DNA of 55,087 nt. Origin: Emcibacter sp. (GTDB lineage Bacteria; Pseudomonadota; Alphaproteobacteria; Sphingomonadales; Emcibacteraceae). The position numbers and the translations under genes are program-made. The first letter of the stretch is position 1. Every line of letters begins with the position of its first letter. Of the stretch, positions 1-8,152 are shown one piece after another. The stretch covers positions 1 through 55,087 of the forward strand of contig JAJFIP010000214.1 of NCBI GenBank assembly GCA_021774875.1. Reading direction: 5' to 3'. Below the pieces are notes generated by a model, which searched no databases, had not been told where the DNA came from, and saw nothing but the letters and a program-made list of their open reading frames with translations.

Positions 1-202
1 CTTTAAAACAATGGCCAAACACCTGATCAAATTTATCCAGATTGCTTTCGTTTTTGACCAGTGTGGCCCGGCTCAGATAATAAAAATCATTGATGGCATA
101 GTTGGCAATTCCCGCCTGCATTCCTTCCATAAGCATCAGGTATTCCCGTAAGGATACGGGAACGCCATTATCACGAAGGGTCAGGAAGAAATTTGTAAAC
201 AT
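1..202 (-). CDS. VWA/CoxE-like protein, N-terminal part (cut by window edge)
   Basis: The reading frame runs leftwards from an ATG at 202 and is still open at base 1, so about 67 N-terminal residues are visible. They begin MFTNFFLTLRDNGVPVSLRE and continue with a DFYYLSRATLV segment and an NLDKFDQVF segment, the typical start of CoxE-type proteins with a von Willebrand factor A domain. The gene starts only 5 bp after the MoxR-type ATPase stop. MoxR ATPase followed by a VWA partner is a common two-gene chaperone-like unit in which the pair remodels or metal-loads a target. The VWA domain itself lies outside the window, so the family call rests on the N-terminus and the neighbour. Confidence 0.8.
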   Translation of the reverse strand, partial: MFTNFFLTLRDNGVPVSLREYLMLMEGMQAGIANYAINDFYYLSRATLVKNESNLDKFDQVFGHCFK

Positions 203-207
203 TTATC

Positions 208-1053
208 TTACCGATTTTCCCGGCGGTTCATAAACGCCAGCCGTTCCAGCATATGGACGTCCTGCTCATTTTTCAACAATGCGCCATGCAGGGGTGGGAT
301 CATGGTCTTTGTATCGCTGCTTCTGAGTACTTCAACAGGCATATCTTCGACCATAAGCAATTTCAGCCAGTCCAGCAATTCCGAAGTAGATGGTTTTTTC
401 TTCAGTCCCGGTACTTCACGCACATCATAAAATAAATTAAGGGCTTCCCGTACCAGAATATTCTGAATATCCGGGAAATGGACATCAATAATCTCGGTCA
501 TGGTATCTTTGTCAGGAAATTTGATATAATGGAAGAAACAGCGGCGCAGGAAGGCGTCGGGCAGGTCTTTTTCGTTGTTGCTGGTGATAATAACCAGCGG
601 GCGGTTCCTGGCTTGTATGGTTTCGCCGGTTTCGTAAACATTGAATTCCATACGGTCCAGTTCCTGTAACAGATCATTGGGAAATTCAATATCGGCCTTG
701 TCAACTTCATCAATAAGCAAAATCGGGCTTTTTTTGGCTGTGAAGGCCTGCCATAACTTACCTTTATTAATGTAATTCTTGATGTCGTGAACTTTTTCAG
801 AGCCTAGCTGACTGTCCCGAAGTCTGGAAACCGCATCATATTCATACAGACCCTGCTGGGCCTTGGTGGTGGATTTTATGTGCCATTCCAGAAGGTCTTT
901 ACCCAGTGCCTTTGCCACCTCATGGGCGAGGACGGTTTTTCCTGTTCCCGGCTCCCCTTTGATCAGCAGGGGGCGTTCCAGAGTGATTGCCGCATTAACC
1001 GCAATCATCAGGTCCGGAGTTGCCACATATGTATCAGTACCAGTAAATTTCAT
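208..1053 (-). CDS. MoxR-family AAA+ ATPase
   Basis: An AAA+ ATPase of about 281 residues. A Walker A motif GEPGTGKT lies at residues 33-40, a Walker B LLIDEVDKAD near 115-124, and a sensor/arginine-finger stretch ITSNNEKDLPDAFLRRC follows. These are hallmarks of MoxR-type chaperone ATPases, which work with a VWA partner to mature or activate other protein complexes. A CoxE-like VWA gene follows after 5 bp, which supports a functional pair. The ATG at 1053 is chosen over an upstream TTG at 1059. It gives the usual short N-terminus (MKFTGTDTYV). The client protein cannot be told from this sequence. Confidence 0.9.
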   Translation of the reverse strand: MKFTGTDTYVATPDLMIAVNAAITLERPLLIKGEPGTGKTVLAHEVAKALGKDLLEWHIKSTTKAQQGLYEYDAVSRLRDSQLGSEKVHDIKNYINKGKLWQAFTAKKSPILLIDEVDKADIEFPNDLLQELDRMEFNVYETGETIQARNRPLVIITSNNEKDLPDAFLRRCFFHYIKFPDKDTMTEIIDVHFPDIQNILVREALNLFYDVREVPGLKKKPSTSELLDWLKLLMVEDMPVEVLRSSDTKTMIPPLHGALLKNEQDVHMLERLAFMNRRENR

Positions 1054-1145
1054 AACCAAACATCCGTTTTATTTTGATATATATAAGGTATCTTTTAGCC
1101 TTAAAAAGGTCAAAGGATAATTTATTAGGTAATGCCTGATTACAG

Positions 1146-2831
1146 TTAGTCTGACATATTTTCAAGCTTTGTTGTCAGCCACGGCATGAATTCTTCTTCA
1201 GCAAATAGCGGCATAAAACCAGCCCAGTCCAAAGTATGTGGTTTGATGGACATTTTATAATCCGGGAATATAGGGGATTTATCATCCAGGCCAAAGGACC
1301 ACCATACATTTGAATTATAATGAATCCACCAGCAGGCGGTTCCAACCGATGCAGCTTCGACCACTGGTGTCGTGCTTGGTCCCATGACCAAATCCAGATT
1401 TTTCATCAGAGCCACCGTTCCCTCAAAATCATCCTTAAGGTCCAGTTCTTCAAAATTATGAAGTGTTATGCCACAGGTATCAAATAATTCCTTTATTTCC
1501 TGCTTGCATTCACCATATTGAACATTAATAAAATTGACTTCTTTCGCTTTCAGAACCGGGGCCCATTCCAGCAGGGTAGCATAAAACATGTCTCTTTTGG
1601 CTTGTTGCAGTCCGCTTCGCCAGGAGATGCCAATATTAAGTTTATGGGGCAGTGTGGCTAGTTTTTCTTTCCAATAGTCAATTTTTTCATCTGCTGGCTT
1701 CAGATAACCCTCACTCATATCGGGAATATCGTCAAGTGAGCGCCAACGATAGCGCAGCAATTCCATATAAAGACACATATAATCGATTTGATGTTTGTCC
1801 AATCCATCATAGAGCCTTACCCGATATCCGGCATCATGCTCTGCGGCAATATAGGGCAGGATTGTGGACGTTGGAAAACTATTCTGGTAAAGGGGAACCA
1901 GACGGGGATCGCAACCGATAATCACATGCTTTGCTTCCTGTATTACAGCAGGGTAAAGGCTGGCTAGTAATATTTCGTCACCAATTCCCTGTTCCGCGCC
2001 AATAAGGATCGTCTTTCCGTTGAGATCTTCGCCTTGCCATTTATCAATATTGTAAGGCATAAAAACTGAACCGGGTTGAGAAGCGTGGTTGTGCCATTCA
2101 AGGGCCTTAAATGCTTCTTCAAAATTACCTATGGAAAAGCTGCATTGGACGAGCGCCTGATAGCCATGTGCTGATTTAGGGGCCAGTTCAACTGTTTTTT
2201 TAGCAAATTCCAGTGATTTGTCATATTGCTGCAAGTTGGCGTAACTCAGACACAAGTTGCTTGTTACAATTGATACTGTTGGATCAAGTCGGTAAGATTC
2301 TTCATAAAATGAATGAGCGGCGGCATACCCATCACGGAAGGCAACGCCGGCAGCGACTGAATTCCATAAATATGGATTTTCGGGATAGATAGGAATGACC
2401 TCCTGCAATAGCTGAATGGATTCATCAAGTTGGCCATTTTCACGCAGGGCGGTGGCAAGATTATTATATCCGATTGGCTCTGTCGGGTTCAGCTGAATAT
2501 AGATGGTAAAAAACTTTATGGCTAATTCATTGAGATCGAACGAAAGGCACGCACTGCCTAATGATTCACATATGGCCGGATTTTCTGCACTCTGATCAAG
2601 GGCATGTTCCATTAGATTAATGGCTTTGCTTTTCATGCCTAAATTAAACAAACAACGCGCCATAAGAACAAGTATGTTGGGATCATAATTTTTATAATCC
2701 AAAGATTTTGTAAAATATTTTAAAGCTGTTGTATAATCACCTTTCTCATAATGTCCCGTACCGACACGGATTATCTTGTCATATTGTTTTTTCGTTTTTG
2801 GTGAAATAATTTTTTCAGGGTGTGAACTCAT
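1146..2831 (-). CDS. TPR-domain glycosyltransferase, FlmG-like flagellin glycosyltransferase
   Basis: A protein of about 560 residues with two parts. The N-terminal half (roughly residues 15-250) is a run of tetratricopeptide repeats. The C-terminal half looks like a GT-B glycosyltransferase: a glycine-rich loop ILIGAEQGIGDEI, a second-domain start (NIGISWRSG) and a late MGPSTTPVVEAASVG segment resembling nucleotide-sugar binding sites. This TPR plus GT layout is that of FlmG from Caulobacter, which glycosylates flagellins with pseudaminic acid. The gene is divergent from flbT-flaF-flagellin and near pseB/pseC homologues, which fits that role. The ATG at 2831 has a GGA element about 7 bp upstream. 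An in-frame ATG at 2864 would add 11 residues but has no clear ribosome site. Function is inferred from architecture and context. Confidence 0.72.
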   Translation of the reverse strand: MSSHPEKIISPKTKKQYDKIIRVGTGHYEKGDYTTALKYFTKSLDYKNYDPNILVLMARCLFNLGMKSKAINLMEHALDQSAENPAICESLGSACLSFDLNELAIKFFTIYIQLNPTEPIGYNNLATALRENGQLDESIQLLQEVIPIYPENPYLWNSVAAGVAFRDGYAAAHSFYEESYRLDPTVSIVTSNLCLSYANLQQYDKSLEFAKKTVELAPKSAHGYQALVQCSFSIGNFEEAFKALEWHNHASQPGSVFMPYNIDKWQGEDLNGKTILIGAEQGIGDEILLASLYPAVIQEAKHVIIGCDPRLVPLYQNSFPTSTILPYIAAEHDAGYRVRLYDGLDKHQIDYMCLYMELLRYRWRSLDDIPDMSEGYLKPADEKIDYWKEKLATLPHKLNIGISWRSGLQQAKRDMFYATLLEWAPVLKAKEVNFINVQYGECKQEIKELFDTCGITLHNFEELDLKDDFEGTVALMKNLDLVMGPSTTPVVEAASVGTACWWIHYNSNVWWSFGLDDKSPIFPDYKMSIKPHTLDWAGFMPLFAEEEFMPWLTTKLENMSD

Positions 2832-3028
2832 AAATAATCCATTCTGCACGCCTGTATTCAACATGAATTTGCAGGGTGATTTTATTTTTTACATGAATAT
2901 ATTGTAACTATTTTCTTATTTATACTATAGTTAATCAAGTAAGTTCATATTTTATTAACACAAAATTTGAGATAATGGCCAAGTTACAATAGTGATTTCA
3001 TGTCATCGCTCAGGTGGAGGGAAGAAAA

Positions 3029-3424
3029 ATGGCGTTAAAAATATCACTGAAGCCGGGAGAAAAAATTGTTGTTAACGGAGCTGTCATCGTTAATGGTGAC
3101 CGAAGGTCAACGCTGATTTTGCAAAATAAGGTTTCTTTGCTCAGGGAAAAAGATATTTTGCTGGCGGAAGATGTTGATACGCCCATAAAGCATATCTATT
3201 TCCCAATCATGCTGATGTATATGGATGAAAAGGGGTTTAGTAAATATCATGAGCAATATGTTTTGCGTATGACAGAACTTTTAAGCGTACTGGAAGACCC
3301 TGCTGCAAAGACAATATGCATTGCCATAAGCAAGGATGTTATGGACGGTGAATACTATAAAGCATTGCTGAAATGTAAGAAAATGTTTGAATATGAAGAA
3401 TCGAGACTGAATTATGTCCCTTAA
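3029..3424 (+). CDS. flbT: Flagellin mRNA regulator FlbT
   Basis: A 131-residue protein starting MALKISLKPGEKIVVNGAVI, which matches the FlbT family in length and in its N-terminal beta-rich segment. FlbT is an alphaproteobacterial post-transcriptional regulator that binds the 5' leader of flagellin mRNA and ties its stability and translation to completion of the hook. The ATG at 3029 is preceded by a strong GGTGGAGGGAAG ribosome site; a GTG at 3014 lies within that site region and is rejected. The flaF start overlaps its last 11 bases, so the two are translationally coupled. The next gene is a flagellin, its likely target. Confidence 0.93.
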   Translation: MALKISLKPGEKIVVNGAVIVNGDRRSTLILQNKVSLLREKDILLAEDVDTPIKHIYFPIMLMYMDEKGFSKYHEQYVLRMTELLSVLEDPAAKTICIAISKDVMDGEYYKALLKCKKMFEYEESRLNYVP

Positions 3425-3824
3425 GGCGTACCAGACGACACAGAAGGCTAATGAATCTTCAAGTCAGACCGAATATCGGCTGTTCGCCGATGTGACGAGG
3501 GCTCTGATGGATGCCAAGGGTGCGTCTAAACTTGATAAGAAAGTACATGATGCCCTGCACTGGAATAGGCAGTTATGGTCTACGCTGGCCACAGATTGTG
3601 CTGTTGAGGGTAATATGCTGCCAAAACAATTACGGGCTTCCATCATTTCCATATCGATCTGGGTAAGCAAATACAGCTCACAAGTTGCTCAGGGAGAGGA
3701 AGATGTTCAGGCCCTGATTGATATAAATAAAAATATCATGGAGGGGCTTTCCGCCCAGGCCCAGAATAATGTGGCAGAGGCGAAAGATACCAACGACAGT
3801 ACGGGCAGTAATTATTCCGTCTAA
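3414..3824 (+). CDS. flaF: Flagellin biosynthesis regulator FlaF
   Basis: A 136-residue, mostly helical protein (MSLKAYQTTQKANESSSQTE...) with the conserved stretch around LHWNRQLWSTLATDC seen in FlaF. FlaF acts with FlbT to control flagellin translation and supports flagellin secretion in Caulobacter and relatives. It overlaps flbT by 11 bp and sits directly upstream of the first flagellin gene, the classic flbT-flaF-flagellin arrangement. The last 20 or so residues are polar and poorly conserved. The ATG at 3414 is in the overlap and no better alternative is present. Confidence 0.92.
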   Translation: MSLKAYQTTQKANESSSQTEYRLFADVTRALMDAKGASKLDKKVHDALHWNRQLWSTLATDCAVEGNMLPKQLRASIISISIWVSKYSSQVAQGEEDVQALIDINKNIMEGLSAQAQNNVAEAKDTNDSTGSNYSV

Positions 3825-3860
3825 TTGTTAATTTTATTCCTTAAGATTTGTCATTTATAG

Positions 3861-3876
3861 TTAATTTTTCATTAAC
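3861..3876. promoter_or_regulatory. CtrA-like binding site upstream of first flagellin
   Basis: TTAA at 3861-3864, seven bases, then TTAAC at 3872-3876. This equals the full CtrA consensus TTAA-N7-TTAAC. It lies about 225 bp before the flagellin start and 37 bp after flaF. The region is AT-rich, so chance occurrence is possible; the alphaproteobacterial motility context makes it plausible. Confidence 0.4.
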
Positions 3877-3949
3877 CATATTATGGGATTCTAACATAAC
3901 CACATGATTCTGAATAGAGAATCAATTTCCGTATTAAAATTAATACTTG

Positions 3950-3964
3950 TTAACTAATCTTTAA
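3950..3964. promoter_or_regulatory. Second CtrA-like site (TTAA-N7-TTAA)
   Basis: TTAA at 3950-3953 and TTAA at 3961-3964 are separated by seven bases, matching the CtrA half-site spacing without the final C. It is the second such site in the flaF-flagellin gap. It is weak alone and only suggestive because the gap is AT-rich. Confidence 0.28.
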
Positions 3965-4036
3965 TAGATTACAACTTATCCTTATCGTATCAGTTAGATT
4001 GCCAGAATGGCGTATATCATTAATGCTGATGCGAGT

Positions 4037-4069
4037 GGGTTTCGACCCTTTAATAGAGCAAAATGCTCT
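4037..4069 (+). promoter_or_regulatory. Two small hairpins in the flagellin 5' leader
   Basis: GGGT-TTCG-ACCC at 4037-4048 forms a short stem capped by a UUCG tetraloop. AGAGCA-AAA-TGCTCT at 4055-4069 forms a 6-bp stem with a three-base loop. The second ends 17 bases before the ribosome site TGGAGA (4087-4092). FlbT is known in Caulobacter to act on the flagellin mRNA leader, so these are candidate targets. That link is inference. Confidence 0.5.
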
Positions 4070-4099
4070 TTGTTAGTACTCTAGAATGGAGATTATATT

Positions 4100-4942
4100 A
4101 TGGCTTTTTCAGTCAACACAAACGCAGGCGCTCTATTTGCACTGCAATCCCTCAATAAAACAAATGCACAACTTGATACTGTTCAGTCCAGAATTAACAC
4201 TGGTTTGAAAGTGGCATCTGCGAAAGATAATGCTGCGGTATTTTCGATTGCTCAAGGACAGCGGGCCGACCTAGCTGGTCTTGGTTCGGTGAAAAGCTCA
4301 CTTGATCGTGCGTCTAGCTCTCTGAATGTTGCACTAGCTGCTGCGGAAGCGGTTTCTGACCTTCTTATTGAATTGAAGGCCAAAGCTGTTGCTGCTGCTG
4401 ACCCCGGTGCTGATGCTGCGTCAAGAACTGCATTGAATGATGAATTTAAAAACTTAATTAGTCAGATTAACACAGTTGTAGATAATGCTGAATTTAACGG
4501 CGTGAATGCTGTTAAAAATGGTGGTGCTTCAGTTCAGGCACTGGTTGCAACGCCTGACGGTACTGGTACGACAGCTACCTATTCCATAACTATTGCTGCT
4601 ACTGATATTTCAGCAAGTTCTGGTCTGGCCCTGACAACGGCTCATGTTATTACATCTGCTGCTGCAGCTTCCACTGCTATCGTCACTATTACAGCGGCTG
4701 AAGCCACGCTTAGCACATTCCTGTCCAAACTTGGCGCGGGTGCGAAACGTGTTGATATTCAGAGGTCATTCACTGACAAGCTTTCTGATGCCATCGAAAT
4801 TGGTATTGGTAATCTGGTTGATGCCGATCTGGCCCGTGAAAGTGCAAACTTGCAATCATTGCAAGTGCGACAGCAGCTTGGTCTGCAAGCGTTGTCAATT
4901 GCGAATCAGGCACCTGGTTCCGTATTGGCACTATTCAGATAA
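4100..4942 (+). CDS. Flagellin (first copy, diverged)
   Basis: A 280-residue flagellin. The N-terminal D0/D1 part (MAFSVNTNAGALFALQSLNK...) and the C-terminal D1/D0 part ending LQALSIANQAPGSVLALFR are clear. The short central segment (about residues 150-200, rich in T, A and S) means there is no large surface domain. The Ser/Thr-rich middle is where glycan is attached in flagellins modified with nonulosonic acid. It ends in Arg rather than the FGN ending of the two minus-strand copies, so it is the more diverged paralogue. The ATG has a TGGAGA ribosome site 7 bases away. Preceded by flbT-flaF and followed by a FlaG-like gene. Confidence 0.96.
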   Translation: MAFSVNTNAGALFALQSLNKTNAQLDTVQSRINTGLKVASAKDNAAVFSIAQGQRADLAGLGSVKSSLDRASSSLNVALAAAEAVSDLLIELKAKAVAAADPGADAASRTALNDEFKNLISQINTVVDNAEFNGVNAVKNGGASVQALVATPDGTGTTATYSITIAATDISASSGLALTTAHVITSAAAASTAIVTITAAEATLSTFLSKLGAGAKRVDIQRSFTDKLSDAIEIGIGNLVDADLARESANLQSLQVRQQLGLQALSIANQAPGSVLALFR

Positions 4943-4946
4943 TATT

Positions 4947-5015
4947 TATATCTTATGGTTTTGGTGGGGTCATATTATCGGCTCCACCAGAATACCCCCC
5001 TTGATATAAGATATA
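4947..5015 (+). terminator. Large stem-loop after the first flagellin
   Basis: The arm at 4947-4956 (TATATCTTAT) pairs perfectly with 5006-5015. Inside it TTGGTGG pairs with CCACCAG near 4961-4990. No long T run follows, so this may be a 3' mRNA-stabilising structure rather than a simple Rho-independent terminator. It starts right after the stop codon. Confidence 0.5.
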
Positions 5016-5107
5016 TTTATCAGTCCATTTATTTAATAATATTTCATGATGAATTTTTGTATGTTTTAGAGTAATATTTAGAAAGTTGGGTATAAGTAGA
5101 GGATAAG

Positions 5108-5563
5108 ATGGTAGATGGGATTAACATAATCAGCCCACCCTTATCTGGCACCAGTGACAAAGGTGGTGCTGTGCCAAAGCCTGCAGTTACGACAAGTGAC
5201 ACTCAGGTAACACAGCCGCCAAAGACTGAAGCCGCTCAGGTAACGCGCGAAGCGACAGCAAACGCCTCATCAGTGATTGTAAAAACCACTGAGAAGCGCC
5301 TTACTGCGTTGAGTTCTGGCAATACACTGCAATTTCTGCAGGCTGCAGAAAAATTTATCGATGCGGCACTGCCAAATAAACCGCCGGGAACCAGATTACG
5401 GATTGATCTGGATAGTGATTCAGGCAGGTTCGTCTATCAGGGAGTTGACATCAAAACCGGTGATGTGGTCGTCCAGTTTCCGTCAGAGGAAATATTGAAA
5501 TTAATCGCTTTCAGCCGTGAACGTGAAGGGGTTGAAGGTATCGTAATTGACGAAGAAGCCTAA
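5108..5563 (+). CDS. FlaG-like flagellar protein
   Basis: A 151-residue protein. Residues 1-60 are low-complexity and rich in T, A, P and Q. Residues about 95-145 match the FlaG family: a two-strand segment RLRIDLDSDSGRFVYQGVD, then TGDVVVQFPSEEILKLI, comparable with the FlaG pattern of a G-R-V strand followed by a P-P/S-E-E helix. FlaG proteins affect filament length or assembly and are usually coded beside flagellin or FliD, as here. The ATG has a GAGGATAAG ribosome site. The gene is followed by a strong terminator. Confidence 0.75.
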   Translation: MVDGINIISPPLSGTSDKGGAVPKPAVTTSDTQVTQPPKTEAAQVTREATANASSVIVKTTEKRLTALSSGNTLQFLQAAEKFIDAALPNKPPGTRLRIDLDSDSGRFVYQGVDIKTGDVVVQFPSEEILKLIAFSREREGVEGIVIDEEA

Positions 5564-5590
5564 TCACAATTTGAATCATTGTGTTTTTGT

Positions 5591-5616
5591 CTGTATCCTT
5601 GATACAGGCTTTTTTT
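5591..5616 (+). terminator. Rho-independent terminator after flaG-like gene
   Basis: CTGTATC at 5591-5597 and GATACAG at 5601-5607 form a perfect 7-bp stem with a CTT loop. They are followed by G-C and seven T (5610-5616). It separates the flagellin unit from the sugar genes. Confidence 0.85.
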
Positions 5617-5632
5617 ATGGGTCAATTTAATT

Positions 5633-6370
5633 ATGACTGACAGCATTCTCTGTATATCACAGGCCCGCATGACATCAACACGTCTGCCGGGGAAAATACT
5701 TAAAACAGTCTGTGGCCGGACATTGCTTGATTATCACGTTAGCCGGTTGCTTAAAAGCCGGACCATAGACCGTCTGATCATTGCAACAACAATAAATGCC
5801 ACCGATAACCCGGTAGAGGAATTTTGCCAGACGCGGGGGGTTAAATGCACTCGCGGCAGTGAGGATGATGTTCTGGACCGTTATTTTCAGGCCGTAAAAA
5901 AATATCCGGCAGATATTATCGTACGGGTGACATCCGATTGTCCTCTAATCGATCCTGTTCTTGTGGATCAGGTGATCCGCTATTTTATCGACCATCGTGA
6001 CAGGCTTGATTATGTCAACATCAACAGTGGAAATTACCCGCGCGGCCTTGATGTGGAAGTTTTTAGCCGAACTGCATTGGAAAAAGCTCATAGCCATGGC
6101 ATGGAACCCCATCAACGCGAACATGTCACACCTTATATTTACCGCGATGGCAGTGAGTTCCGCTGTGGAACCTATCCGTCACAGGAAAATTCAGGCCATC
6201 ATCGCTGGTGTGTGGACGAACCGGCAGATTTTGATCTGATTTCCAATATTCTGACGGCTTTTGATGGCCGGGATGATTTTTCATGGCAGGAATGTCTGGC
6301 ACTTGTTGAAAAAAATCCAGACTGGTTCACCCTCAACAGCTCAGTCCGGCAAAAAACACTCACTGAGTGA
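5633..6370 (+). CDS. SpsF-like cytidylyltransferase (first copy)
   Basis: A 245-residue nucleotidyltransferase. The N-terminal nucleotide-binding motif SQARMTSTRLPGKIL (residues about 8-22) and the metal-site stretch VRVTSDCPLIDPVLVDQ are typical of SpsF / CMP-sugar synthetase-like proteins. They activate sugars with CTP or a related nucleotide, here probably for flagellin glycosylation. A paralogue of similar length lies at 9366-10127. The start at 5633 lies 17 bp after the terminator T run and has only a weak ribosome site. Family members are often auto-named glycosyltransferase; the substrate cannot be read from sequence. Confidence 0.78.
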   Translation: MTDSILCISQARMTSTRLPGKILKTVCGRTLLDYHVSRLLKSRTIDRLIIATTINATDNPVEEFCQTRGVKCTRGSEDDVLDRYFQAVKKYPADIIVRVTSDCPLIDPVLVDQVIRYFIDHRDRLDYVNINSGNYPRGLDVEVFSRTALEKAHSHGMEPHQREHVTPYIYRDGSEFRCGTYPSQENSGHHRWCVDEPADFDLISNILTAFDGRDDFSWQECLALVEKNPDWFTLNSSVRQKTLTE

Positions 6371-6475
6371 TTTTTTACGGTTTGTTAACTATGAAAAGTC
6401 TAATCTCTAAAAGAAGTTAGTGAATTTTTTTTCTTTTTCTATATAATATTTTGTTGAGTAATCAGGAGCCAGCCC

Positions 6476-7108
6476 ATGTCGCATGATGAAACGGAACAGG
6501 TCAAATTCTGGCGCGGTGATTTCGGTGATACTTATGTTGACCGAAATGCAGTTTCTCATGAACATATGAGGATGCGACTATCTATGTGGGTCAGAATATT
6601 CAAATATATGGCGGCTGATATGCCCAAATCTGTGTTGGAGATAGGACCAAATATTGGCCTGAATATCAGGGCCATGAAAATGCTCTGTGAAGCAGAATAT
6701 TTTGCGGTAGAGCCTAATGCAAAGGCGCGGCAGATATTGATCGAGGAAGCCATTCTGCCTGAGGAAAATCTTCAGGATGCTTTTGCCGGTGATTTTATTG
6801 TGCCGGAAAAACCAGTGGATCTTGCTTTCACCTCAGGCGTGTTGATCCATATCCATCATGATGATCTGCTCGCGGCCTGCGAGAATATTCACAATTCGTC
6901 AGGTAAATATATAGTCTGCTATGAATATTTTTCTGACAAGCCTGAGATAATCCAGTACCGGGGTCATGGTGATAAATTATTCAAGCGTGATTATGGGGCT
7001 TTCTGGCTGGAAAATTTCCCCGATCTGAAATGTCTCGGCTATGGTTTTGAATGGAAACATATGACCGGTATGGATAATGCAACATGGTGGGTTTTTGAAA
7101 AAAGATAA
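6476..7108 (+). CDS. Pseudaminic-acid-cluster SAM methyltransferase
   Basis: A 210-residue class I methyltransferase. Motif I is VLEIGPNIGLNIRAM (about residues 58-72), followed by an acidic residue in YFAVEPNAKAR and a motif near LAFTSGVLIHI. The length and the C-terminal WKHMTGMDNATWWVFEK match methylases repeatedly found in pseudaminic acid biosynthesis loci. The likely role is methylation of the flagellar sugar. The ATG has an AGGAGCCAGCC ribosome site and pseB starts 9 bp downstream, so both are in one operon. A TATAAT-like sequence in the 105-bp gap upstream may be its promoter. Confidence 0.8.
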   Translation: MSHDETEQVKFWRGDFGDTYVDRNAVSHEHMRMRLSMWVRIFKYMAADMPKSVLEIGPNIGLNIRAMKMLCEAEYFAVEPNAKARQILIEEAILPEENLQDAFAGDFIVPEKPVDLAFTSGVLIHIHHDDLLAACENIHNSSGKYIVCYEYFSDKPEIIQYRGHGDKLFKRDYGAFWLENFPDLKCLGYGFEWKHMTGMDNATWWVFEKR

Positions 7109-7117
7109 GGCTTTACA

Positions 7118-8152
7118 ATGAGTGAGACAATAATCCGGTCTTTTAAATCCGATCTAGGTTTTCTGGATGATGCGACCTTGATGATTACCGGTGGCACAGG
7201 TTCCTTCGGCAAGATGTTGACCCAGACATTACTGGATAATGCAAATTTAAGGCGTCTGATTATTTTTTCACGGGATGAATTAAAGCAGTATGAGATGGAA
7301 CAGTCCTTTTCGGCTCATCCCAACCACCGCAGTTTGCGATTTTTTATCGGTGATGTGCGCGACCGAAATCGGCTCGATATGGCACTTCGTGGGGTTGATT
7401 ATGTTATCCATGCGGCAGCATTAAAACATGTGCCAATTGCCGAATATAACCCCTTTGAATGTATCAAGACAAATATCTTTGGTGCGCAAAATCTGGCGGA
7501 GGCAGCCATTAGCTGCGGGGTGAAAAAGATCATTGCCCTGTCCACGGACAAGGCGGCAAGCCCGCTAAATCTTTACGGCGCATCCAAGCTTGCCTCGGAC
7601 AAGATTTTTGTCGCGGCCAATGCCCTGGGTGGCAATCAGGATTTTTCCTGTGCTGTGGTACGCTACGGCAATGTGCTAGGCTCACGCGGTTCAGTGGTGC
7701 CTTTTTTTAAGAAACTGATCGCGGATGGCACAGATCATTTGCCTATTACAGACCCGCGCATGACCCGGTTCTGGATTACTCTGCCGCAGGGTGTTGATTT
7801 TGTTCTAAGCAATCTGAATATGATGCAGGGCGGGGAAATTTATATCCCAAAAATTCCCAGCATGAAAATATTGGATATGGCCAAAAGTCTGGCCCCTGAT
7901 CTTGAAATTCGTGAAATAGGCATACGCCCCGGTGAAAAGCTCCATGAACAGATGATTACCCGGGATGATGGCCGCCAGACCATCGCTCTGGAAGACCGTT
8001 ATATCATCACCCCGCAATTCAGCTTCTGGACTGATGATTATTATATGGATCATGACGCGGTCCGGGTTCCCGAAGATTTCGATTATTCCAGTGATACAAA
8101 TGCTGAATGGCTGGATGATGCCCAGTTCCGTGAATTGTTAAAAGTAATATGA
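7118..8152 (+). CDS. pseB: UDP-N-acetylglucosamine 4,6-dehydratase (inverting), PseB-like
   Basis: A 344-residue short-chain dehydrogenase/reductase. It shows the NAD(P)-binding loop TGGTGSFGK (about residues 24-32), FSRDELKQYEMEQ, and the catalytic stretch STDKAASPLNLYGASK, all hallmarks of FlaA1/PseB inverting dehydratases. PseB converts UDP-GlcNAc to the 4-keto-6-deoxy-L-arabino sugar, the first step to pseudaminic acid. The C-terminal FRELLKVI end and length are normal. The last four bases ATGA overlap the start of the aminotransferase gene, so the two steps are translationally coupled. Confidence 0.93.
   Translation: MSETIIRSFKSDLGFLDDATLMITGGTGSFGKMLTQTLLDNANLRRLIIFSRDELKQYEMEQSFSAHPNHRSLRFFIGDVRDRNRLDMALRGVDYVIHAAALKHVPIAEYNPFECIKTNIFGAQNLAEAAISCGVKKIIALSTDKAASPLNLYGASKLASDKIFVAANALGGNQDFSCAVVRYGNVLGSRGSVVPFFKKLIADGTDHLPITDPRMTRFWITLPQGVDFVLSNLNMMQGGEIYIPKIPSMKILDMAKSLAPDLEIREIGIRPGEKLHEQMITRDDGRQTIALEDRYIITPQFSFWTDDYYMDHDAVRVPEDFDYSSDTNAEWLDDAQFRELLKVI

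Noticed and set aside
4011-4035. TGGC...TGC before the first flagellin as sigma-54 promoter
   Set aside because: The GG and GC are 14 bases apart rather than the required 10.
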